Source: Ptiloglossa arizonensis (Eukaryota > Arthropoda > Insecta > Hymenoptera > Colletidae). Taken from it: a stretch of 64,000 bases of DNA. The notes under the pieces were generated by a model. The model saw nothing but the letters and a program-made list of their open reading frames with translations. It searched no databases and had not been told where the DNA came from. Below, piece by piece: positions 47,776-59,600 of this stretch (its first letter is position 1; each line of letters opens with the position of its first letter). A program made the translations under genes and the position numbers. The DNA lies in assembly GCF_051014685.1 (NCBI RefSeq), contig NW_027478600.1, positions 835,852 through 899,851 of the forward strand, written 5' to 3'.

Positions 47776-50575
47776 CTACGGGAAAAGTACGCATACCGTT
47801 GTAATCGGGCGGGTTTCTACTTTCAGATGCAACAGAAGTTTTGCGGATTGGTCATTCCGTTCGCGAGATATGGCAGTTTGGAGGTAAGAAATGCATGAGA
47901 AACTCAAAATTTTCGCAGTTCTGATGCTCGAAACGAATAACCAGAACGGCCTAGGGGAAAAGTACACATACCGTTGTAATCGGGCGAGTTTCTACATTCA
48001 GATGCAACAGAAATTTTGCGGATTGGTCAATCCGTTCGCGAGATATGGCAGTTTGGAGGTAAGAAACGGATGAGAAACTCAAAATTTTCGCAGTTCCGAT
48101 GCTCGAAACGAATAACTGGAACGGCCTAGGGGAGAAGTACACCTACCGTTGTAATCGGGCGAGTTTCTACTTTCAGATGCGACAGAAATTTTGCGGATTG
48201 GTCAATCCGTTCGTGAGATATCGCAGTTTGGAGGTTAGAAACGCTTGAGCAACTCAAAATTTGCACATTTCTGATGCTCGAAACGAATAACTAGAACGGC
48301 CTACGGGATAAGTACGCATACCGTTGTAATCGGCCGGGTTTCTACTTTCAGATGCAACAGAAGTTTTGCGGATTGGTCATTCCGTTCGCGAGATATGGCA
48401 GTTTGGAGGTAAGAAATGCATGAGAAACCCAAAATTTTCGCAGTTCTGATGCTCGAAACGAATAACCAGAAAGGCCTAGGGGAAAAGTTCGCATACCGTT
48501 GTAATCGGGCGAGTTTCTACTTTCAGATGCAACAGAAACTTTGCGGATTGGTCAATCCGTTCGCGAGATATGGCAGTTTGGAGGTAAGAAATGCATGAGA
48601 AACTCAAAATTTTCGCAGTTCTGATGCTCGAAACGAATAACCAGAACGGCCTAGGGGAAAAGTTCGCTAACCGTTGTAATCGGGCGAGTTTATACTTTCA
48701 GATGCAACAGCAATTTTGCGGATTGGTCAATCCGTTCGCGAGATATGGCCGTTTGGATGTAAGAAACGCTTGAGAAACTCAAAATTTTCGCAGTTCTGAT
48801 TCTCGAAACGAATAACCAGAACGGCCCAGTTGTAAAGTACGCATACCGTTGTAATCGGGCGAGTTTCTACTTTCAGATGCAACAGAAATTTTGCGGATTG
48901 GTCAATCCGTTCGCGAGACATGGCAGTTTGCAGGTAAGAAATGCATGAGAAACTCAAAATTTTCGCAGTTCTGATGCTCGAAACGAATAACCAGAACGGC
49001 CTAGGGGAAAAGTACACATACCGTTGTAATCGGGCGAGTTTCTACATTCAGATGCAACAGAAATTTTGCGGATTGGTCAATCCGTTCGCGAGATATGGCA
49101 GTTTGGAGGTAAGAAATGCATGAGAAACTCAAAATTTTCGCAGTTCTGATGCTCGAAACGAATAACCAGAACGGCCTAGGGGAAAAGTACACATACCGTT
49201 GTAATCGGGCGAGTTTCTACATTCAGATGCAACAGAAATTTTGCGGATTGGTCAATCCGTTCGCGAGATATGGCAGTTTGGAGGTAAGAAACGTTTGAGA
49301 AACTCAAAATTTTCGCAGTTCTGATGCTCGAAACGAATAACTAGAACGGCCTAGGGGAAAAGTACGCATACCGTTGTAATCGGGCGAGTTTCTACTTTCA
49401 GATGCAATAGAAATTTTGCGGATTGGTCGATCCGTTCGCGAGATATGGCAGTTTGGAGGTAAGAAACGCTTGAGAAACTCAAAATTTTCGCAGTTCTGAT
49501 GCTCGACAAGCATAACTAGAACGGCCTAGGGGAAAAGTACTCATACCGTTGTAATCGGGCGAGTTTCTACTTTCAGATGCAACAGAAATTTTGCGGATTG
49601 GTCAATCCGTTCGCGAGATATGGCAGGTTGGAGGTAAGAAACGCTTGAGAATCTCAAAATTTTCGCAGTTCTGATGCTCGGAACGAATAACCAGAACGGC
49701 CCAGTGGTAAAGTACGCATAACGTTGTAATCGGGCGAGTTTCTACTTTCAGATGCAACAGAAATTTTGCGGATTGGTCAATCCGTTCGCGAGACATGGCA
49801 GTTTGCATGTAAGAAACGCTTGAGAAACTCAAAATTTTCGCAGTTCTGATTCTCGAAACGAATAACCAGAACGGCCCAGTGGTAAAGTACGCATACCGTT
49901 GTAATCGGGCGAGTTTCTACTTTCAGATGCAACAAAAATTTTGCGGATTGGTCAATCCGTTCGCGAGATATGGCAGTTTGGAGGTAAGAAACGGATGAGA
50001 AACTCAAAATTTTCGCAGTTCTGATGCTCGAAACGAATAACTGAAACGGCCTAGGGGAAAAGTACACATACCGTTGTAATCGGGCGAGTTTCTACTAACA
50101 GATGCAACAGAAATTTTGCGGATTGCTCAATCCGTTCCCGAGATATGGCAGTTTGGAAGTAAGAAACGTTTGCGAAACTCAAAATTTTCGCAGTTCTGAT
50201 GCTCGAAACGGTTAACTAGAACGGCCTAGGGGAAAAGTACGCATACCGTTGCAATCGGGCGAGTTTCTACTTTCAGATGCAACAGAAATTTTGCGGATTG
50301 GTCAATCCGTTCGCGAGATATGGCAGTTTGGAGGTAAGAAACGTTTGAGAAACTCAAAATTTTCGCAGTTCTGATGCTCGATACGAATAACTAGAACGGC
50401 CTAGGGGAAAAGTACACCTACCGTTGTAATAGGGCGAGTTTCTACTTTCAGATGCAACAGAAATATTGCGGATTGGTCAATCCGTTCGCGAGATATCGCA
50501 GTTTGGAGGTTAGAAACGCTTGAGCAACTCAAAATTTTCACATTTCTGATGCTCGAAACGAATAACTAGAACGGC
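47776..50575 (+). repeat. Right-domain HOR unit 1 (16 monomers, 2,800 bp)
   Basis: Anchored on the CCTACGGG/CGGGCGGGTTT monomer that recurs at 50,576 and 53,551. Other ordered anchors are CAGATGCGACAG, AATTTGCACATTTC, CTACGGGATAAG (48,302), GAGAAACCCAAAA, AGAAAGGCC, GTTCGCTAACCG, CAATAGAAATTTTG (49,40x), GACAAGCATAAC and CGGTTAACTAG (50,21x). Confidence 0.85.
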
Positions 50576-53550
50576 CTACGGGAAAAGTACGCATACCGTT
50601 GTAATCGGGCGGGTTTCTACTTTCAGATGCAACAGAAGTTTTGCGGATTGGTCATTCCGTTCGCGAGATATGGCAGTTTGGAGGTAAGAAATGCATGAGA
50701 AACTCAAAATTTTCGCAGTTCTGATGCTCGAAACGAATAACCAGAACGGCCTAGGGGAAAAGTACACATACCGTTGTAATCGGGCGAGTTTCTACATTCA
50801 GATGCAACAGAAATTTTGCGGATTGGTCAATCCGTTCGCGAGATATGGCAGTTTGGAGGTAAGAAACGGATGAGAAACTCAAAATTTTCGCAGTTCCGAT
50901 GCTCGAAACGAATAACTGGAACGGCCTAGGGGAGAAGTACACCTACCGTTGTAATCGGGCGAGTTTCTACTTTCAGATGCGACAGAAATTTTGCGGATTG
51001 GTTAATCCGTTCGCGAGATATCGCAGTTTGGAGGTTAGAAACGCTTGAGCAACTCAAAATTTGCACATTTCTGATGCTCGAAACGAATAACTAGAACGGC
51101 CTACGGGATAAGTACGCATACCGTTGTAATCGGCCGGGTTTCTACTTTCAGATGCAACAGAAGTTTTGCGGATTGGTCATTCCGTTCGCGAGATATGGCA
51201 GTTTGGAGGTAAGAAATGCATGAGAAACCCAAAATTTTCGCAGTTCTGATGCTCGAAACGAATAACCAGAAAGGCCTAGGGGAAAAGTTCGCATACCGTT
51301 GTAATCGGGCGAGTTTCTACTTTCAGATGCAACAGAAATTTTGCGGATTGGTCAATCCGTTCGCGAGATATGGCAGTTTGGAGGTAAGAAATGCATGAGA
51401 AACTCAAAATTTTCGCAGTTCTGATGCTCGAAACGAATAACCAGAACAGCCTAGGGGAAAAGTACACATACCGTTGTAATCGGGCGAGTTTCTACATTCA
51501 GATGCAACAGAAATTTTGCGGATTGGTCAATCCGTTCGCGAGATATGGCAGTTTGGAGGTAAGAAACGTTTGAGTAACTCAAAATTTTCGCAGTTCTGAT
51601 GCTCGAAACGAATAACTAGAACGGCCTAGGGGAAAAGTACGCATACCGTTTTAATCCGGCGAGTTTCTACTTTCAGATGCAACAAAAATTTTGCGGATTG
51701 GTCAATCCGTTCGCGAGATATGGCAGTTTGGAGGTAAGAAACGGATGAGAAACTCAAAATTTTCGCAGTTCCGATGCTCGAAACGAATAACTGGAACGGC
51801 CTAGGGGAGAAGTACACATACCGTTGTAATCGGGCGAGTTTCTACTTTCAGATGCAACAAAAATTTTGCGGATTGGTCAATCCGTTCGCGAGATATGGCA
51901 GTTTGGAGGTAACAAACGTTTGAGAAACTCAAAATTTTCGCAGTTCTGATACTCGAAACGGATAACTAGAACGGCCTAGGGGAAAAGTACGCATACCGTT
52001 GTAATCGGCCGGGTTTCTACTTTCAGATGCAACAGAAATTTTGCGGGTTGGTCAATCCGTTCGCGAAATATGGCAGTTTGGAGGTAAGAAACGGTTGAGA
52101 AACTCAAAATTTTCGCAGTTCTGATTCTCGAAACGAATAACCAGAACGGCCCAGTGGTAAAGTACGCATACCGTTGTAATCGGGCGAGTTTCTACTTTCA
52201 GATGCAACAGAAATTTTGCGGATTGGTCAATCCGTTCGCGAGACATGGCAGTTTGCAGGTAAGAAATGCATGAGAAACTCAAAATTTTCGCAGTTCTGAT
52301 GCTCGAAACGAATAACCAGAACGGCCTAGGGGAAAAGTACACATACCGTTGTAATCGGGCGAGTTTCTACATTCAGATGCAACAGAAATTTTGCGGATTG
52401 GTCAATCCGTTCGCGAGATATGGCAGTTTGGAGGTAAGAAACGTTTGAGAAACTCAAAATTTTCGCAGTTCTGATGCTCGAAACGAATAACAAGAACGGC
52501 CTAGGGGAAAAGTACGCATACCGTTGTAATCGGGCGAGTTTCTACTTTCAGATGCAATAGAAATTTTGCGGATTGGTCGATCCGTTCGCGAGATATGGCA
52601 GTTTGGAGGTAAGAAACGCTTGAGAAACTCAAAATTTTCGCAGTTCTGATGCTCGACAAGCATAACTAGAACGGCCTAGGGGAAAAGTACGCATACCGTT
52701 GTAATCGGGCGAGTTTCTACTTTCAGATGCAACAGAAATTTTGCGGATTGGTCAATCCGTTCGCGAGATATGGCAGTTTGGAGGTAAGAAACGCTTGAGA
52801 ATCTCAAAATTTTCGCAGTTCTGATTCTCGAAACGAATAACCAGAACGGCCCAGTGGTAAAGTACGCATACCGTTGTAATCGGGCGAGTTTCTACTTTCA
52901 GATGCAACAAAAATTTTGCGGATTGGTCAATCCGTTCGCGAGATATGGCAGTTTGGAGGTAAGAAACGGATGAGAAACTCAAAATTTTCGCAGTTCTGAT
53001 GCTCGAAACGAATAACTGAAACGGCCTAGGGGAAAAGTACACATACCGTTGTAATCGGGCGAGTTTCTACTAACAGATGCAACAGAAATTTTGCGGATTG
53101 CTCAATCCGTTCCCGAGATATGGCAGTTTGGAAGTAAGAAACGTTTGCGAAACTCAAAATTTTCGCAGTTCTGATGCTCGAAACGGTTAACTAGAACGGC
53201 CTAGGGGAAAAGTACGCATACCGTTGCAATCGGGCGAGTTTCTACTTTCAGATGCAACAGAAATTTTGCGGATTTGTCAATCCGTTCGCGAGATATGGCA
53301 GTTTGGAGGTAAGAAACGTTTGAGAAACTCAAAATTTTCGCAGTTCTGATGCTCGATACGAATAACTAGAACGGCCTAGGGGAAAAGTACACCTACCGTT
53401 GTAATAGGGCGAGTTTCTACTTTCAGATGCAACAGAAATATTGCGGATTGGTCAATCCGTTCGCGAGATATCGCAGTTTGGAGGTTAGAAACGCTTGAGC
53501 AACTCAAAATTTTCACATTTCTGATGCTCGAAACGAATAACTAGAACGGC
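50576..53550 (+). repeat. Right-domain HOR unit 2 (17 monomers, 2,975 bp)
   Basis: Same anchors as unit 1 (CTACGGGATAAG at 51,102; CAATAGAAATT near 52,558; CGGTTAACTAG near 53,186). It differs by an inserted stretch around 51.6-52.1 kb resembling 46.0-46.6 kb and by lacking monomers of the GTTCGCTAACCG type. Its right part matches unit 3 better than unit 1. Units differ by whole monomers, never by fractions. Confidence 0.83.
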
Positions 53551-56500
53551 CTACGGGAAAAGTACGCATACCGTTGTAATCGGGCGGGTTTCTACTTTCA
53601 GATGCAACAGAAGTTTTGCGGATTGGTCATTCCGTTCGCGAGATATGGCAGTTTGGAGGTAAGAAATGCATGAGAAACTCAAAATTTTCGCAGTTCTGAT
53701 GCTCGAAACGAATAACCAGAACGGCCTAGGGGAAAAGTACACAAACCGTTGTAATCGGGCGAGTTTCTACATTCAGATGCAACAGAAATTTTGCGGATTG
53801 GTCAATCCGTTCGCGAGATATGGCAGTTTGGAGGTAAGAAACGGATGAGAAACTCAAAATTTTCGCAGTTCCGATGCTCGAAACGTATAACTGGAACGGC
53901 CTAGGGGAGAAGTACACCTACCGTTGTAATCGGGCGAGTTTCTACTTTCAGATGCGACAGAAATTTTGCGGATTGGTCAATCCGTTCGCGAGATATCGCA
54001 GTTTGGAGGTTAGAAACGCTTGAGCAACTCAAAATTTGCACATTTCTGATGCTCGAAACGAATAACTAGAACGGCCTACGGGATAAGTACGCATACCGTT
54101 GTAATCGGCCGGGTTTCTACTTTCAGATGCAACAGAAGTTTTGCGGATTGGTCATTCCGTTCGCGAGATATGGCAGTTTGGAGGTAAGAAATGCATGAGA
54201 AACCCAAAATTTTCGCAGTTCTGATGCTCGAAACGAATAACCAGAAAGGCCTAGGGGAAAAGTTCGCATACCGTTGTAATCGGGCGAGTTTCTACTTTCA
54301 GATGCAACAGAAACTTTGCGGATTGGTCAATCCGTTCGCGAGATATGGCAGTTTGGAGGTAAGAAATGCATGAGAAACTCAAAATTTTCGCAGTTCTGAA
54401 GCTCGAAACGAATAACCAGAACGGCCTAGGGGAAAAGTTCGCTAACCGTTGTAATCGGGCGAGTTTATACTTTCAGATGCAACAGCAATTTTGCGGATTG
54501 GTCAATCCGTTCGCGAGATATGGCCGTTTGGATGTAAGAAACGCTTGAGAAACTCAAAATTTTCGCAGTTCTGATTCTCGAAACGAATAACTAGAACGGC
54601 CTACGGGATAAGTACGCATACCGTTGTAATCGGCCGGGTTTCTACTTTCAGATGCAACAGAAGTTTTGCGGATTGGTCATTCCGTTCGCGAGATATGGCA
54701 GTTTGGAGGTAAGAAATGCATGAGAAACCCAAAATTTTCGCAGTTCTGATGCTCGAAACGAATAACCAGAAAGGCCTAGGGGAAAAGTTCGCATACCGTT
54801 GTAATCGGGCGAGTTTCTACTTTCAGATGCAACAGAAACTTTGCGGATTGGTCAATCCGTTCGCGAGATATGGCAGTTTGGAGGTAAGAAATGCATGAGA
54901 AACTCAAAATTTTCGCAGTTCTGATGCTCGAAACGAATAACCAGAACGGCCTAGGGGAAAAGTTCGCTAACCGTTGTAATCGGGCGAGTTTATACTTTCA
55001 GATGCAACAGCAATTTTGCGGATTGGTCAATCCGTTCGCGAGATATGGCCGTTTGGATGTAAGAAACGCTTGAGAAACTCAAAATTTTCGCAGTTCTGAT
55101 TCTCGAAACGAATAACCAGAACGGCCCAGTGGTAAAGTACGCATACCGTTGTAATCGGGCGAGTTTCTACTTTCAGATGCAACAGAAATTTTGCGGATTG
55201 GTCAATCCGTTCGCGAGACATGGCAGTTTGCAGGTAAGAAATGCATGAGAAACTCAAAATTTTCGCAGTTCTGATGCTCGAAACGAATAACCAGAACGGC
55301 CTAGGGGAAAAGTACACATACCGTTGTAATCGGGCGAGTTTCTACATTCAGATGCAACAGAAATTTTGCGGATTGGTCAATCCGTTCGCGAGATATGGCA
55401 GTTTGGAGGTAAGAAACGTTTGAGAAACTCAAAATTTTCGCAGTTCTGATGCTCGAAACGAATAACTAGAACGGCCTAGGGGAAAAGTACGCATACCGTT
55501 GTAATCGGGCGAGTTTCTACTTTCAGATGCAATAGAAATTTTGCGGATTGGTCGATCCGTTCGCGAGATATGGCAGTTTGGAGGTAAGAAACGCTTGAGA
55601 AACTCAAAATTTTCGCAGTTCTGATGCTCGACAAGCATAACTAGAACGGCCTAGGGTAAAAGTACGCATACCGTTGTAATCGGGCGAGTTTCTACTTTCA
55701 GATGCAACAGAAATTTTGCGGATTGGTCAATCCGTTCGCGAGATATGGCAGTTTGGAGGTAAGAAACGCTTGAGAATCTCAAAATTTTCGCAGTTCTGAT
55801 GCTCGGAACGAATAACCAGAACGGCCCAGTGGTAAAGTACGCATAACGTTGTAATCGGGCGAGTTTCTACTTTCAGATGCAACAGAAATTTTGCGGATTG
55901 GTCAATCCGTTCGCGAGACATGCAGTTTGCATGTAAGAAACGCTTGAGAAACTCAAAATTTTCGCAGTTCTGATTCTCGAAACGAATAACAGAACGGCCA
56001 GTGGTAAAGTACGCATACCGTTGTAATCGGCGAGGTTTCTACTTTCAGATGCAACAAAAATTTTGCGGATTGGTCAATCCGTTCGCGAGATATGGCAGTT
56101 TGGAGGTAAGAAACGGATGAGAAACTCAAAATTTTCGCAGTTCTGATGCTCGAAACGAATAACTGAAACGGCCTAGGGGAAAAGTACACATACCGTTGTA
56201 ATCGGGCGAGTTTCTACTAACAGATGCAACAGAAATTTTGCGGATTGCTCAATCCGTTCCGAGATATGGCAGTTTGGAAGTAAGAAACGTTTGCGAAACT
56301 CAAAATTTTCGCAGTTCTGATGCTCGAAACGGTTAACTAGAACGGCCTAGGGGAAAATTACGCATACCGTTGCAATCGGGCGAGTTTCTACTTTCAGATG
56401 CAACAGAAATTTGCGGATTTGTCAATCCGTTCGCGAGATATGGCATGTTTGGAGGTAAGAAACGTTTGAGAAACTCAAAATTTTCGCAGTTCTGATGCTC

Positions 56501-56630
56501 GATACGAATAACTAGAACGGCCTAGGGGAAAAGTACACCTACCGTTGTAATAGGCGAGTTTCTACTTTCAGATGCAAACAGAAATATTGCGGATTGGTCA
56601 AATCCGTTCGCGAGATATGGCAGTTGGAGG
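53551..56630 (+). repeat. Right-domain HOR unit 3 (about 17-18 monomers, runs into the indel-rich tail)
   Basis: Starts at the third anchor monomer and contains CTACGGGATAAG twice (54,077 and 54,602), CAATAGAAATT near 55,529, GACAAGCATAAC near 55,630 and CGGTTAACTAG near 56,332. Up to 55,920 it is in perfect 175-bp register; beyond that single-base indels appear. The end is placed only approximately. Confidence 0.7.
54053..55102 (+). repeat. Three-monomer (525 bp) tandem duplication
   Basis: 54,053-54,577 and 54,578-55,102 carry the same trio: CTACGGGATAAG with CGGCCGGG, then AGAAAGGCC with AAACTTTGCGG, then GTTCGCTAACCG with CAGCAATTTTG. One small difference is CTGAAGCTCG in the first against CTGATGCTCG in the second. 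The corresponding place in unit 1 has the trio once. Confidence 0.85.
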
Positions 56631-59600
56631 TAAGAAACGCTTGAGAATCTCAAAATTTTCCCAGTTCTGATGCTCGGAACGAATAACCAGAACGCCCAGT
56701 GGTAAAGTACGCATAACGTTGTAATCGGGCGAGTTTCTACTTTCAGATGCAACAGAAATTTTGCGGATTGGTCAATCGTTCGCGAGACATGGCAGTTTGC
56801 ATGTAAGAAACGCTTGAGAAACTCAAAATTTTCGCAGTTCTGATTCTCGAAACGAATAACCAGAACGCCAGTGGTAAAGTACGCATACCGTTGTAATCGG
56901 GCGAGTTTCTACTTTCAGATGCAACAGAAATTTTGCGAATTGGTCAATCCGTTCGCGAGACATGGCAGTTTGCAGGTAAGAAATGCATGAGAAACTCAAA
57001 ATTTTCGCAGTTCTGATGGCTCGAAACGAATAACCAGAACGCCTAGGGGAAAAGTACACATACCGTTGTAATCGGGCGAGTTTCTACATTCAGATGCAAC
57101 AGAAATTTTGCGGATTGGTCAATCCGTTCGCGAGATATGGCAGTTTGGAGGTAAGAAATGCATGAGAAACTCAAAAATTTTCGCAGTTCTGATGCTCGAA
57201 ACGAATAACCAGAACGGCCTAGGGGAAAAGTACACATACCGTTGTAATCGGGCGAGTTTCTACTTTCAGATGCAACAGAAATTTTGCGGATTGGTCAATC
57301 CGTTCGCGAGATATGGCAGTTTGGAGGTAAGAAACGTTTGAGAAACTCAAAATTTCGCAGTTCTGATGCTCGATACGAATAACTAGAACGGCCTAGGGGA
57401 AAAGTACACCTACCGTTGTAATCGGGCGAGTTTCTACTTTCAGATGCAATAGAAATATTGCGGATTGGTCAATCCGTTCGCGAGATATCGCAGTTTGGAG
57501 GTTAGAAACGCTTGAGCAACTCAAATTTTACATTTCTGATGCTCGAACGAATAACTAGAACGGCCTACGGAAAAGTACGCATACCGTTGTAATCGGCCGG
57601 GTTTCTACTTTCAGATGCAACAGAGTTTTGCGGATTGGTCATTCCGTTCGCGAGATATGGCAGTTTGGAGGTAAGAAATGCATGAGAAACTCAAAATTTT
57701 CGCAATCTGATGCTCGAAACGAATATCCAGAACGGCCCTAGGGGAAAAGTACACACACCGTTGTAATCGGGCGAGTTTCTACATTCAGATGCAACAGAAA
57801 TTTTGCGGATTGGTCAATCCGTTCGCGAGATATGGCAGTTTGGAGGTAGAAACGTTTGAGAAACTCAAAATTTTCGCAGGTTCTGATGCTCGATACGAAT
57901 AACTAGAACGGCCTAGGGGAAAAGTACACCCACCGTTGTAATCGGGCGAGTTTCTACTTTCAGATGCAACAGAAATATTGCGGATTGGTCAATCCGTTCG
58001 CGAGATATCGCAGTTTGGAGGTTAGAAACGCTTGAGCAACTCAAAATTTCACATTTCTGATGCTCGAAACGAATAACTAGAACGGCCTACGGGAAAAGTA
58101 CGCTACGTTGTATCGGCGGGTTTCTAACTTTCAGATGCAACAGAAGTTTTGCGGATTGGTCATTCCGTTCGCGAGATATGGCAGTTTGGAGTAAGAAATG
58201 CAAGAAAACTCAAAATTTTCGCAGTTCTGATGCCGAAACGATAACCAGAACGGCGTAGGGGAAAAGTACACATACCGTTGTAATCGGGCGAGTTTCTGTA
58301 CATTCAGATGCAACAGAATTTTGCGGATTGGTCAATCCGTTTCGCGAGATATGGCAGTTTGGAGGTAAGAAACGGATGAGAAACTCAAAATTTTCGCAGT
58401 TCCGATGCTCGAAACGAATAACTGGACGGCCTAGGGGAGAAGTACACCTCCGTTTGTAATCGGGCGAGTTTCTACTTTCAGATGCAACAGAAATTTTGCG
58501 GATTGGTCAATCCGTTCGCGAGATATCGCAGTTTGGAGGTAGAAACGCTTGAGCAACTCTAAATTTGCACATTTCTGATGCTCGAAACGAATACTAGAAC
58601 GGCCTACGGAGAAAGTACGCATACCGTGTAATCGGCCGGTTTCTCTACTTCAGATTGCAACAGAGTTTTGCGGATTGGTCATTCCGTTCGCGAGATATGG
58701 CAGTTTGGAGGTAAGAAAGCATGAGAAACTCAAAATTTTCGCAATTCCTAATCTCGAAACGAATATCCAGAACGGCCTAGGGAAAAGTACACTACACCGT
58801 TGTAATCGGGCGAGTTTCTACATTCAGATGCAACAGAAATTTTGCGGGATTGGTCAATCCGTTCGCGAGATATGGCAGTTTGGAGTAAGAAACGTTTGAG
58901 AAACTCAAAATTTTCGCAGTTTCTGATGCTCGATACGATAACTAGAACGGCCTAGGGGAGAGTACACTACCCGTTGTAATCGGGCGGAGTTTCTTACTTT
59001 CAGATGCAACAGAAATTTTGCGGATTGTCAATCCGTTCGCGAGATATGCAGTTTGGAGGTAAGAAACGGATGAGAAACTCAAAATTTTCGCAGTTCGATG
59101 CTCGAAACGAATAACTGGAACGGCCTAGGGAGAAGTACACCTACCGTTGTAATCGGCGAGTTTCTACTTTCAGATGCAACAGAAATTTTGCGGATTGGTC
59201 AATCCGTTCGCGAGATTATCGCTGTTTGGAGGTTAGAACGTTATGAGAAACCAAAATTGTCGCAGTTTCTGATGCTCGATACGAATAAATAGAACGGCCC
59301 TAGGGGAAAAGTACACTACCGTTGTATCGGGCGAGTTCTACTTTCAGATGCAAACAAAAATTTTGCGATTGGTCAACCGTTCGCGAGATATGGCAGTTTG
59401 GAGGTAACAAACGTTTGAGGAAACTCAAAAATTTTTCGCAGTTCTGATACTCGAACGAATACCTGGAACGGCCTAGGGGAGAAGTACACCTACCGTTGTA
59501 ATCGGGCGAGTTTCTACTTTCCAGATGCAACAGACATTTTCGGGATTGGTCAATCCGTTCGCGAGATATCGCAGTTTGGAGGTTAGAAACGCTTGAGCAA

